Shown one piece after another: positions 32,101 through 43,296 of a stretch of 64,000 nucleotides of DNA. The position numbers and the translations under genes were made by a program. How positions within the stretch are numbered: position 1 is the first letter of the stretch; every line of letters begins with the position of its first letter. Where the stretch lies: the NCBI GenBank assembly GCA_014281115.1, contig JACONQ010000007.1, forward strand, positions 2,418,001 through 2,482,000, in the 5' to 3' direction. Under the pieces are notes generated by a model that ran no database searches, was not told the DNA's origin, and saw only the letters and a program-made list of their open reading frames with translations. The DNA is from Laburnicola sp. R22_1 (taxonomy: Eukaryota; Ascomycota; Dothideomycetes; Pleosporales; Didymosphaeriaceae).

Positions 32101-34940
32101 GTTGGCGATCGCGAATAGACGTTGATCAGAAGGAGTCTGAAGTTCTTGGTCAATCCCCATCAAAGCTGTGGTCTCATTGAACCCCAAGTTGTGTGGGTCA
32201 ATCGCGCGTATAGCCTTCTGCATGGCTTCTTCAAAAGTTCGCCCGATGCTCATGACCTCACCCACACTCTTCATAGAGGATCCGAGAAGTGTGGAGACGC
32301 GAGTGAACTTCTTCAAGTCCCATCGCGGTATCTTCACAACGACGTAATCGAGTGATGGCTCGAAACAAGCGCACGTGACCTTGGTGACCGAATTGGAGAT
32401 CTCATTGAGCGGAATGTTCAATCCTAGCTTAGCTGCAACGAAAGCCAACGGGTACCCAGTCGCTTTGGAAGCAAGCGCAGAAGAGCGGGACAGACGGGCA
32501 TTCACCTCAATAATGCAGTACTCGCGTGAGAATGGATTCAAGGCGTATTGAATGTTGCACTCTCCGACCACTCCGAGATGCCGAATGACGTTGACTGCGG
32601 TCGTTCGGAGCATGTTGTAGTCTTCGTCAGATAGCGTTTGCGATGGCGCTACAACAATGGAGTCTCCAGTATGGATGCCCAATGGATCAAAGTTCTCCAT
32701 GTTACAAACGGTGATGCAGTTGTCACGAGCATCCCGGACGACTTCGTATTCGACCTCTTTCCAGCCTTTCATGCTTCGCTCAATCAGTACCTGAGGGCTT
32801 GCCGCGAACGCCACCTTGCAAAGATCGAGCAGTTGCTGTTCGTCCTCAGCGAAACCGCTTCCAAGGCCACCAAGAGCGTAGGCTGCTCGGACAATGACAG
32901 GGAAGCCAATGTCCTTTACCACTTGCATGGCTTCATCGATGGAACTTGCGGAAGCTGATTTAGCGCACTTCTCACCGATAGACTCCATGCTACGAGCGAA
33001 CAGTTCGCGGTCTTCTGTAGTGATGATGGTTTCGATAGGAGTCCCAAGTACCTTCACCCCAAGGCCCTCGAATTCGTCCTTGAGTTGTATACCAACCTGA
33101 AGGGCGGTTTGGCCACCAAAAGTGACATAGATACCATCTGGCTGTTCTTTTCGGATGACCTTGCGGACGAATTCGGCATTTACGGGGAGAAAGTAGACCT
33201 TGTCCGCGAGACCTTTCGAAGTCTGGATAGTGGCGATATTGGGGTTAATCAAGATGGTGTATATGCCTTCCTCCTTCAAAGCTTTGATAGCTTGACTTCC
33301 GGAATAATCGAACTCGCCAGCTTGGCCAATACTCAGACCACCGCTACCGAGCACGAGCACCTTTTTGACATCGACGCGAGGAGATGCACGCTTATTATCT
33401 TCGGTAGTGCCTCCTGGAAATTCGACAGGTCGCGAGAGCACTTTGGGATCCTCAATGGCCTTCTGAATGGTGTTGATGAACACATCGAACAAGTACTCGG
33501 TGTCCCGGGGTCCGGGAGTGTGTTCAGGGTGGAACTGGACACTGAAGTATGGCCTCTGAACGTGTCGGATGCCCTCGTTACTACCATCGTTTGCGTTGAC
33601 GAACAGCTCATCCCAACCATTTGGTAGGGTCTTCGAATCGACTGCATACCCGTGGTTTTGGGAGGTGATGTGACACCGACCTGATAGCATGCTAGTGCAA
33701 GGAATGTTGTGACCACGGTTACCAAACTTCATCTTCACAGTCTCGGCACCCGCAGCTCTAGCGAGCAACTGGTGGCCTAAGCATATACCGAATATCGGTG
33801 TCCTAGCTTCTTCCATTGCGGACTTGATATGCTGAATAGTGTCTTTCATCATGGCTGGATCACCCGGACCGTTGGAGATGAACAGTCCATCGTACTCCTT
33901 GCCCGCATGTTTCGGAAAGTCGTAGTCCCAGGGCACGACCTCCACTTCGACACCTCTCCTCACAAGGCATCGCAGCTGGTTGTATTTCAGGCCAACATCG
34001 ACACAGACTACACGGACAGGTCGACCTGAGGGGTGTTTCAGGGCGTTCGAGGGGTCGGGCGAGTAGATTTTCGGTTTGCTGGTCGACACTGCGGTACTGT
34101 TAGACTGGGTGACGATGACCGGGCACGGAAGGAGTTACCTTCTGCGACCAAGTTCTTCTTGTTGGGATCTAGCCATTCCACCTTCTCAAAGTCGGCCCTC
34201 CAGTCTACATCGGTGGTGGCGTCGGTCAGCACCAGTGTATTGACTGCGCCATTGGTCAGGGTAGACGAGATGGGTGCGGATGTAGTCCTTCGCAGCAGGC
34301 GACCGAGCATGCTTCCCTCCTCGCGGATACGCTTGGTGAGTGCTCGCGTGTCCACGCCCGTAATGGCGGGCACCCCCTGCTCTTTCAGCCAGGCTCCCAG
34401 TGATGAGGTCGCCAGGTGGTGTGAGTATTCCTCTCCGGCGTACGAGGCCACCACCAGACCTGCAATGTGAATTTCCCGTGCTTCGAAGTGAGCAGGGATG
34501 TCTTTCAGCAGGCTATCCATCTCCTCTCGTGCAGGCACGCCGTAGTTGCCCACCAGCGGGAAGGTCATGACGAGGATCTGACCGCGGTACGAGGGGTCCG
34601 TGATGGACTCTGGGTAGCCCACCATGCCCGTCTGGAAGACGAGCTCTCCGGCAATGCCCTTGTCGGCACCGAAGCTCTGGCCGAAGCAGATATGGCCGTC
34701 CTGCAGCTCGAGGGCCATGTTCTGCCCATGGTCGCGGTCGTAGGCCATGGTGGAACGAAGGACAGCTCGAGGGCTTCTGGAGCCGTGAGAGTCGAGTCTG
34801 TCCGGCAATTGGTAGAGGGAGAGAGATTTTAGGGAAGTTGCTAGGGAAGTTGAGCCAGCAACGCTCGAGGAACCATGTTGAACTTTTTTTCCGCCGGCAC
34901 TGGTGAGGGTGGGGCGGGGTTTGGCGGGGTCGAACGTCAT
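29116..34940 (-). CDS. pyrABCN: Multifunctional pyrimidine enzyme pyrABCN/Ura2: GATase-CPSase-ATCase, lacking the DHOase-like domain
   Basis: This fusion makes carbamoyl phosphate from glutamine and converts it to carbamoyl aspartate, the first two steps of UMP synthesis. Exons 34940-34139, 34088-29230 and 29172-29116 give 1905 aa. The GATase has its nucleophile in FGICLGHQ (about Cys370) and [11 protein letters not shown]. Both CPSase halves are complete ([38 protein letters not shown]), then the regulatory MGS domain ([10 protein letters not shown]). Only about 50 residues then lead to the ATCase ([24 protein letters not shown]). The inactive dihydroorotase-like domain of yeast Ura2 and Aspergillus pyrABCN (2200-2300 aa) is absent, with no intron there to hide it. 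The start is the first in-frame ATG; the frame stays open upstream. Confidence 0.93.
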
Positions 34941-35670
34941 TCGTCGGACCCCTCGTCGTGTGGCCGAATGAACGGTCGAGCCATCTCGTGAACAAAACAC
35001 AGCTGGAGTGGAGGCGATTGACTGCACGTCACCGGGCGGATAAAATACAGTGCAGGCGATTGACTGTACGTCGCCGGGCGGCCTGTAGGAGTAGTCTCCA
35101 GGGCTGTCCAGCAAGGTGTATCTATCTGATGGTACCGGGCAGTCGGCAGGCCAATGAAAGGGTGGAGCTGCTACACCACCGTCTCGATTCCCACCAATGC
35201 ACCATCCATCGCTCCACCACCGTCTTCAGCCTTTCCGTGGTGCGATGCGGGCGACGCAAGATGCATCGGCAGCGGCAGTCGCCTGACATCCCAGGCGTCC
35301 CAGGCCGGCCCATCTGCTTCCCTGCCTGCGATGCATGCTCGCTGCAGCAGCCCGTTCGCCAACGCGAGGGCGTGATTGGAGGACCTCGACCATCGGCGAC
35401 GCGTCCCCACGAACATCCTCAACCATGGTCACGCCGCAAGCCATTCCGAAAGGGAGCCGTGAAGGCCCGCCGGTCGCGCACTTGTGAAGGTCGCAGCTGA
35501 TGGCGTGCGATACCGGTATTCATGGGTCAGTAGTAGCGTATCATGCCTCATTTCCTGCGCCGCCGTCGTGAAACGTAGTCCGCGGGCACTCTTCGTCCAC
35601 CACCGCACACTGACCCAGCGCAACGCCCCGAGAGACGCTGCGCTTCCGGAGCCCTGCGAGGCGGCTTCCC
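34941..35670. promoter_or_regulatory. Divergent promoter region of pyrABCN and YVC1
   Basis: 730 bp separate the two starts. It includes the 28-bp direct repeat listed next. The minus-strand frame of pyrABCN remains open through at least 35160 without an ATG. Confidence 0.4.
35012..35081. repeat. 28-bp direct repeat, 42-bp period, upstream of pyrABCN
   Basis: Copies at 35012-35039 and 35054-35081 differ at two positions. In the open pyrABCN frame both encode PPGDVQSIA and both differences are third-position synonymous. Copy one also contains TGACGT on the minus strand, a CRE half-site. Confidence 0.7.
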
Positions 35671-38600
35671 ATGTTCGCATCACTGCTGCGCACCCGCAAA
35701 GATGAGCGCCCCGAGACCACGCCCCTGCTCGCCGCCCTGAACCGGTACCGCGCCCGCTATACCGACGACGACGACGACGACGACGAGCAGAGCCCGCCCG
35801 AGGACGACGCCCACGGGGAAATGAGCCACCAGTACGACGGCGGCGATGAGGAGTACGAGGACGAAGACCAGGACCGCCAGCGCGACGGGCCCCTGCTGCC
35901 CGTCTTCTCCTCCGAAATTCTGGGTATACGCTCTCGACCTCATTTGTCTTTACTGCGCTAACCCTGAGCTGCAGACCGCATAGCCATCTATACGTGCACC
36001 CATTCTATCCGCACACTCGTCATCCAGCGATGCGAGACGACGCTCTCGTGGGACCAGCTGCGCTCCCCGCAGGTATCGCAGTTCCTGGTCAAGCCCATTC
36101 AGCAGCAGATCCTGGCCGACCACTTCTCCCGCGGCACCATCTACTGTCTGCTGGCCAACTGTCTGCAGTTTCGGAGAGAGGGGGAGGCAAACCCAGGGAA
36201 TGTTGGTGTGAACAATTCGAGGGCCCTCATATGCGAGCTGTTGGCCATGCGCCTGTTGAAGGAGTTCTCTACCCGCGAGCTCATCGACGCGCTTAGCTAC
36301 GACTTCAACCCGCTACAAGGCCTGGCCTCGCCCGGAACCGGCATGGCAACGCCTGGTGGCAACTGGACCATGAACAGCGCCCGCTCTGCACGCATTTCTA
36401 GCCTCGAAATCGCCATCCGCGCCCAGTCTAAGAAGTTCCTCGCACATCCTCTGGTCGTGCAACAACTCGAAGCTATCTGGGCGGGCACCATTGTATTCCA
36501 CTCGGTGGCAGACAACCTTCATAGGAAGTTTGAACCCCAACCTCGACAATACCGCGCCCTTGGCGGCAACGTGTCTCCTAGACAAGGACCGTCGCATCGA
36601 CTATCCCCGACGAAGCAGGGAAACACCGAGTCACAATCTCTAAATGCTGCCTCGATGAGGCGCACTGTCACACTGTACGACCCTCACGATGCATCGCTAT
36701 TCAAACTGTCTCGGCTTCGTGTACCACGTTACCGCAACCTGTTCTCAACGCTGTCCTTTGGCGTCATGTTGGGCCTCTTTCTGCTTGTTCTCGCGGAGAA
36801 ATCCGACGACATCACAGCATTGGAGATTTTGTTTTGGATTTGGAGTTCAGGCTACATGCTCGATGAGATCGTCGGCTTCTCGGAACAGGGCTTCGGTCTC
36901 TATATCATGAGCTTCTGGAACGCCTTTGATCTAGGCATCCTGCTCATGTTTCTGGTCTACTACGTACTTCGACTGTGTGGTATCTTGATGCTCGACGTGC
37001 ATAGCCGACATGAGGTCGCTCGAATGGCCTACGACGTGCTAGGATCGACCGCCGTCCTTTTATTCCCCCGGTTATTCTCATCCCTGGATCATTATCGCTA
37101 CTTTTCCCAGCTCCTCATCGCTTTCCGTATGATGGCTATGGATCTTGTCGCTATTCTGGTGCTGATCATCATCAGCTGTTCAGGGTTTTTCGTCGCTTTC
37201 ACGCTGGCATTCAAAAAGGGCCTTGGTGCAGGTAATACTGCCTATGCTCTGTTTCAGCTTGTGATGGGCTTCACGCCTGCGGCATGGGACATTTGGGCCG
37301 ACTACAACCCCTTGGGAAAGACACTCCTGGCACTCTTCCTCTTCATCTGCCACTTTCTCATCGTCACTATTCTCGTCACTGTCTTGACGAACTCTTTCAT
37401 GGCAGTGGTGCAGAATGCGGAACAAGAACATCAGTTCCTATTTGCTGTCAACACTATTTCCATGGTCAAGTCAGACGAGTTGTTCTCATACATTGCGCCA
37501 TCGAACATCGTTGGATGGCTCCTGATACCACTCAAGTACTGCATGCCGTTCAAAAGATTCGTCCGCATGAATCGTCTCTTGATCAAGATTACCCACTTAC
37601 CCATCCTATTTTCGATATTCTGCTACGAGCGCTTGCTTCTCTCCAATCTCGCTTATGGGCCAACCGACCTTGTGGAGCAACGTGGGCGAAGTCAATCGCA
37701 TCATGCCGCACCTGCTTTCAGCATCCGAGGAGCTGCAGATGTGTTTAGTCCGGGCAATCGATTGCGCGAACCTTCCATCACTACTTTTCACAAGGATCGT
37801 GCCTTGGAGGAAGTATTTCGACGCCCGTTCCGAGACCCTAGCATTAGAGCACCTTCAAATATATTAGGAAGGAGAAATTCCAGCAATGTAGTGTCAGATT
37901 GGATGAAAAATCTAGGATCTGAGGGAGCGGACGCCTTCCCCCCACAAGACGACGCTCGGTCGCTACTAGACCAACTCGAGGGGCGAAGGCGACCGGTGCT
38001 GCGACGTACAAAGACAGCTGGACCGGCTCAGCAGAAACGCAAATATCCGTTCACAATGACGAGAGCCGCTGCCTCCGATCCAGATGACACCCAAGCAAGT
38101 CCATTCACACGGCCAATCATGGAAGAAGACGAGCCCAATATGGAAGACAGTGCTCAACAGACTGAAGACGACGGGGACGACGAACTCCTTACTAATGATG
38201 AGGAGGAGCACGGCGGCTCTGAGCATACTAATCACGCGCCCGACCTGGAAGACAGGCAGCACAATGCTGGTGATGAGATGTCGGATGAAGAATACTTCCG
38301 CACGCCAGCCACCACCAGGTATGTAACCTGGATGTACTCCATGAGAACTTTACTGACCTTCACATATAGGCCGCGCACGCCCATGACACGCACACTTGCC
38401 AAACCTGCTTCCTCGCCTTCGAGTTTCAAGGCCCCATCTGAGATATCGCCTAGTAAGAGACATGGCCGCCAGAAACCCGAGCACAGCCGTAACATATCCA
38501 CAAATACTGTTCTGTTCAGTCCCACGAAAGACGCTGCCGACGAGTCCTCTCGGTCTCGCTCGCCTGAGAGGCCTCCACGCACAGCCAACCGCAGTGGAAC

Positions 38601-39144
38601 GACCACTCCGGGCCGTATGCCTTTAGAAGGTAATCGGACATCTAAGCGGCCCGTAACTAGTGCTGCGCCGGCGACCCGCCCTCGTCCCATCATGCCTCCA
38701 GCTCAACTTGGTCGCCAAAACCCAAACATCGCAAATTTCATTGCTCTCAACCAACGACAGCGCGAGCCGTCCTTCAACGCTATGGCGCTGGACCTAGCAT
38801 CAGATATCGGCGACAACCGCCAAGTACCAAACCATGGTGCTTTCAGTGGACTTCCTGCATCATTTAATACACAGCTGGAAATGGCTGCGCGAGTCAGGGC
38901 TCGCGATAAGTCTGGTAGCGATGAGGAGTCGAAAAGAATGAGTAGGATCATGTTGGCTCGCATGACCACGCTCGAAGAGGGGTTTAGAGATGTGCTGAAC
39001 GAAGTGAAGGGGCTGAAGAAGAGCACCGCGGGCAGCGATGGGACACGGAGTCCTCCGTCCGAGCTTACAAAGAGGAAGGGGAAGGGGAAGAAGAAGAGCG
39101 AGAAGAGAGAGGGTGCGCAGGCCTTAATGGGTTCGAGCCTGTGA
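35671..39144 (+). CDS. YVC1: Vacuolar TRP-type cation channel Yvc1
   Basis: Yvc1 releases calcium from the vacuole on stretch or osmotic shock. Exons 35671-35923, 35975-38318 and 38370-39144 give 1123 aa. An acidic N-terminus (residues 31-60) is followed by the cytosolic Yvc1 block (IRTLVIQRCETTLSWDQL; IYCLLANCLQFRREGE). Six membrane segments lie between about residues 330 and 600; the pore region is FQLVMGFTPAAWDIW and the S6 helix contains LLALFLFICHFLIVTILVTV. A post-S6 helix (FMAVVQNAEQEHQFLFAVNT) is typical. The second intron is 51 nt and in frame (38319-38369, GTATGT...TACTGAC...ATAG), so a simple open-frame reading would wrongly keep 17 residues. The long C-terminus is disordered and partly acidic, ending in Lys-rich sequence. 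Confidence 0.92.
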
Positions 39145-39856
39145 TTTCGGGTTTTGTCTGGAATTCCTCGGGGCATCTTTACTTGCATCAAGCGGTTGTC
39201 TGCTTATGGTTTTGGGCGTTCGGGCAGCATCAGCATGGTTGGTTGGTTTGCATTTTGTACTTGTGCGTTCTTGGGCAGGATATCCTCTAGGGCATTTGCG
39301 TCTGGAGGTTGGCGTTGGTTGCGGCTTAGGCTCGGAGTGAGCTCTGTAATATTAGTTAGGTGCTTCTCCCGAGCGTAATGTTGATTGACGTTGCTACTGA
39401 ACGATCGATATGAACCGAGGTCCACGATGCCCGCGGCCGCCCCAATCGCTGATTGGCGGCTACATGGCTCCCATGACCATGACGTGCAGCATGGCAGCCA
39501 CGCGAGGCCTCGGCTTTTCAAAGAACGTCACCCGGTCCACCTGCGATGCCGCTCACCCCCTTCTAACTGGATCGTGAAGCTGAACAGTGCATGCACGAGG
39601 CCACGTGCATGGCGCTGTTATGGCATCCGAAGAAGAGGGCGTGTGTCCCGAGACCGGTTTCTTACGAGAAGGCGTGTGACTCTTATTCTATGGGCGTCTT
39701 GGGTTCTGAGGGAGAGCTGGGACCGCAGCAACACTGTCTGTCTGCTAGGAAGACGTACAGCTGTAGTTTTTCGGCTTGATACTTGTCCCATTTGATTTTC
39801 TCTGCTTTCTTCTTCTCCTTTGTGGCATCTGTGCGAGTTCCTATCTTCCTTGAACC
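39145..39856. other. Intergenic, no gene seen
   Basis: This spacer holds the YVC1 3' flank and the glucoamylase promoter. Open frames here show no protein character. Confidence 0.35.
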
Positions 39857-41463
39857 ATGCGGTTACGATTATGTATAGTCCCGCTATGCTACTTTGGAGT
39901 TTCTTCTTCCGCCTTCTCGATCCCGGCGGTACCTGGCTTCGTGTCTGCTAGTCGTCTTTCTCGCAGTCAGAAACCGCTCCAAGAGACGCTCGATACATGG
40001 ATAGAACGGGAAGAGAGAATAGCACTGGACAAGCTACTAGCAAACATTCAGCCCGGCGGAGTAAACGTGCAAGGAAAGAAAGACGTAGCAAACGGGACCG
40101 TCATCGCGAGTCCCAGTCAGAACCATCCAGATTACTGGTACCAATGTGTGCACCACGTCGACCTCCCCTAAAAGTGCGAAGACTAATTTCGAATACAGGG
40201 GTACGCGACGCAGCCATCGCAACGAACACACTCGTAGATCTCTACGCCGACGATCCCACTTCGCACCTCTCCACCATCCTCACCGCATACGCAACCCTCC
40301 AGGCGCAACTCCAACGCGCCGACAACCCCTCAGGCACATTCAACGACCTCCACGGCCTCGGCGAACCTAAATTCCACGTCGATGGGTCCGCCTTCACAGG
40401 CTCATGGGGTCGTCCACAACGCGACGGCCCAGCTCTACGCGCCATAACGCTCATCAATTACCTCCGCGCGTACAATGCGTCCCATCCGGCGCTCTGGCAG
40501 CGCACCACCTCTGCCGGTTTTTACGCCACGCTGTACAAAGCCGAATTACCCGCCCGCAGCGTCATCAAAGCCGATCTCGAATACGTATCGCACTTCTGGA
40601 ACGAGACGGGTTTCGATCTCTGGGAGGAAGTCGACGGGCTGCACTTCTTCACTGCTGCGGTGCAGCTACGCGCGTTGCGAGAGGGCACGCAAGTCGCGCG
40701 TGCGTTTGGGGATTACGGCGCGGCGGAATGGTATGGCGAGCAAGCGGGGTACCTCGAGCGGTTTGTCCGCAGGTTCTGGAATAAAGGTAAGGGACATCTG
40801 GTTGAGACGTTGTGGAGTCGTCGCAAGGGGCTCGACTGTGCGCTCCTGCTGGGGAGTTTGCATGGTCTGCCTTCTAGGGAGGTAGACGCTGAGGCTGTGT
40901 TTCCGCCGTGGTCGGATGAAGTGCTTGTCTCGCTGCTTGCCCTGGTGCGAGATCAGCGCGGGAGGTTCCCTATTAATAATACTACTAGGAGGGCTTCTGC
41001 GAACGACGCGCAGCTCCATGGCACAGGAATAGGCCGCTACCCCGAAGACGTATACGACGGGTACGCTACGTCTACCGGAAACCCCTGGTTCTTATGCACG
41101 TCGTCCGCAGCGCAGGTCCTCTACCACACCGCCTCGTACGTCGCCACCGCGCGGTCTTTCAGAACTACCCCTCTCAACTATCCTTTTTACGCCGCCCTCC
41201 TCCCTCCATCATCCGTACCATTATCCCCGGATACAACGTACACGCCCAGCGACGCGGTGTTTTCTACTGTGGTAGACCGGTTGCGCCGTCTCGGCGATGA
41301 GTTTTTCCATGTGGTGAAGAGGCATGTTGATGGTGGGGGTGGGATGAGCGAGCAGTTTGATGGGGAGACGGGGTTTTTGAGGGGGGCGAGGGACTTGACG
41401 TGGAGTTATGGGGCGTTTTTGCAGGCGGTGAGGGCGAGGAGGGGGGTGGTGGGGTTGTTATGA
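39857..41463 (+). CDS. Secreted GH15 glucoamylase (no starch-binding domain)
   Basis: Glucoamylases release glucose from non-reducing ends of starch and glycogen with inversion. Exons 39857-40145 and 40199-41463 give 517 aa. A signal peptide covers about residues 1-21 (LCIVPLCYFGVSSSAFS). Subsite motifs are present: DYWYQWVRDAAI, GLGEPKFHVDGSAFTGSWGR and PQRDGPALRA. The catalytic acid is in DLWEEVDGLHFF (about E239) and the base in GGMSEQFDGETG. The end of the protein follows WSYGAFLQAV directly, with no starch-binding CBM20. The intron donor is GTGTGC, needed to give the WYQ-WVRD join. Confidence 0.92.
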
Positions 41464-42187
41464 TGGGGGGAGGGGTGGGAAGCGATGAGGTATGTGGGGG
41501 TGGTTTTGGTTGCGAGGACTGGTTGGGTAGATGCTCATGCGTCCTTTTTTTGCTCTTTTTTTTTCTTGGATTGGATTGGAGCGCGTTGGAATGGGTGCAT
41601 GGAGATACTCGGACACCAGTACTTATGTCCTTGCGATCCTCTCACAAATTCTGAGGGCAAGAACAAGAATTGAGCTGGTAAATACCCTTCCCCGTTCTCA
41701 CCACATGCACCACGAAATATTTCGCAAATGCATAACCTTGATTGCTTCCACTTCGCCCGCCAGTTGACCTTTGTGAAAACCTGCACAACTGCTTGATCGA
41801 AGCGTCAGAAATATCTTGAATGTATTTCTGGAATGGCTCGGACTTCTGAATGCAGGGAAAGGCGGTTGTCATGTGGAGCGAGGAGGAGGAGGGAGGGTGA
41901 AGTTTTTGGTCGAGGAGAGAGTAATTTGGGGGTACGCACACTACACTATATGAAAGTGGCATTTATGTCTGGTGTCATAGTATCCTTTAACGGGCTTGAG
42001 TCCGTGGGTCTGGATGTGAATGATGGGTTTGAATTGTTGGGGTAGAAATTTGGACATTCTTATATTGTTTCTGTAAGCTATTGATTTTTGGCAGGCTGCC
42101 AGTAATTCCAAAAAAACGGAATTCTTTACCATTGTGTGAGAAGCCTGGGCTGATTTGTGTGCTATTGATCTTCAAGTGGCTCCTATG
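41464..42187. other. Intergenic, no gene seen
   Basis: The 3' flank of the glucoamylase gene: G-rich at first, then AT-rich, without a supportable gene. Confidence 0.35.
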
Positions 42188-42320
42188 TCACATGTATGTA
42201 TTGAAGATCTTCGTCGTGTGGAGATTCTAACCAAGGTCGAGTCCGCACCATACACAGAGAGGAGTAAAACAGGAGGCACTAAAACCCAGTACCTAGCACA
42301 CAGTGGTCACATGTATGTAT
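42188..42320 (+). repeat. Dispersed repeat R1, copy A, flanked by 14-bp direct repeats
   Basis: The 105 bp at 42202-42306 match three other stretches of the window (56853, 58070, 59547) over phrases such as TCTTCGTCGTGTGGAGATTC and GAGGAGTAAAACAGGAGGC. TCACATGTATGTAT occurs immediately on both sides (42188-42201, 42307-42320), which looks like a target-site duplication. GGTCGAGTCC inside resembles a Pol III B box, so a SINE-like origin is possible. Confidence 0.7.
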
Positions 42321-42682
42321 AATAAGTTTTTTATTACCCAGTCGTATCCTGCAACGCCATTCTTTTATCTATGTGCACTTCACTGAATTCTGAGCTTCCG
42401 TAGCAGGTTGTAGGAATTTCCATGTCCTCATGTCACGATTATTAACAGGTTAGGAATTCTACACTTCAATATCAACCCATATGCGGATCTTCCAATGCAC
42501 ATGTCAATAACCTGTCACCACACCACCTATTTATTCATCCGACACTTCAACAACAACAACAACCCCTTCACAACCATGACCACACCAAAACCCCAACATG
42601 CCCCCTCCCCCACACTAAAGGTATAAAGATAGCATAAAGGTAGCATAAGGTAGCACCACCAACAACCAACACAACCCCCAAA
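42321..42682. other. Promoter region of the small cysteine-protein gene
   Basis: No gene is seen. The 60 bp before the ATG contain TATAAAG and a repeated GGTAGCATAA phrase. Confidence 0.4.
42622..42628 (+). promoter_or_regulatory. TATA box of the small cysteine-protein gene
   Basis: TATAAAG lies 61 bp upstream of the ATG at 42683, with repeated AGCATAAAGGTAGCATAAGGTA just after it. Confidence 0.45.
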
Positions 42683-42985
42683 ATGTGCTACCGCAACTAT
42701 ATCGAATACACCTGCCCCGCGCCCCACACCCTTCTAAACAGCAGAGAACCGTTTACGCTGTGTCACCTTGCGCAACACTACCCCATACAGCGACCCTGCC
42801 AAAATGTTCAGAATAAGGTTTGGAAGAGTGAGGAGAGGTGTAGTGATTGTCTGGCGAATTTGCATGCGAGAGCGGGGCTGAAGGAGAGGTCGGAGTGGGA
42901 TGAGAGGTGGAGGGGTGGGAGTCGGTGGTCGGGGTATGGGGGGGAGGGTGGGGGGGATGTTTGGAGGGATGATGTGCCGCAGTGA
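42683..42985 (+). CDS. Small cysteine-patterned protein (100 aa), MC-x-RN family
   Basis: No named family is recognised. It pairs with the product of 24977-25240: both start MC-x-RN, share Tyr9, Cys11, TLC, PC at 38-39, Asn44, Val46 and the CxxC at 53-56. After about residue 75 the frame becomes Gly/Trp/Arg-rich (GGSRWSGYGGEGGGDVW), which may be real or a sign that the true end lies earlier through splicing. There is no signal peptide. A TATA box 61 bp upstream supports expression. Confidence 0.6.
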   Translation: MCYRNYIEYTCPAPHTLLNSREPFTLCHLAQHYPIQRPCQNVQNKVWKSEERCSDCLANLHARAGLKERSEWDERWRGGSRWSGYGGEGGGDVWRDDVPQ

Positions 42986-43296
42986 GAGGGGAGTGAGAGG
43001 TTGTTGTCAAGTGGGTAGGAGCGATTGTAGTGATGCGGGAATCTGTAGTTACTTGAGATTGCCCGTACGGACATTGACTTACGCTCCTTCCTCTATTACT
43101 ACGCTTCCTTCCTCTTCTGCCTTTACTAAGGCTGACGTGTAGTGGCGGTCAGGCGCACGCACGGGCGCTTGAGCTTGAAATAAAAACATTTTTCTACTCT
43201 ACGACGCTCTCTCCCCCTCCAGCTTCCCATTGTACCGGTTTCCAAAAGCAGAGACGATCGAGTGATTTATTGCCACCACGAACGCCTGCCATCACC

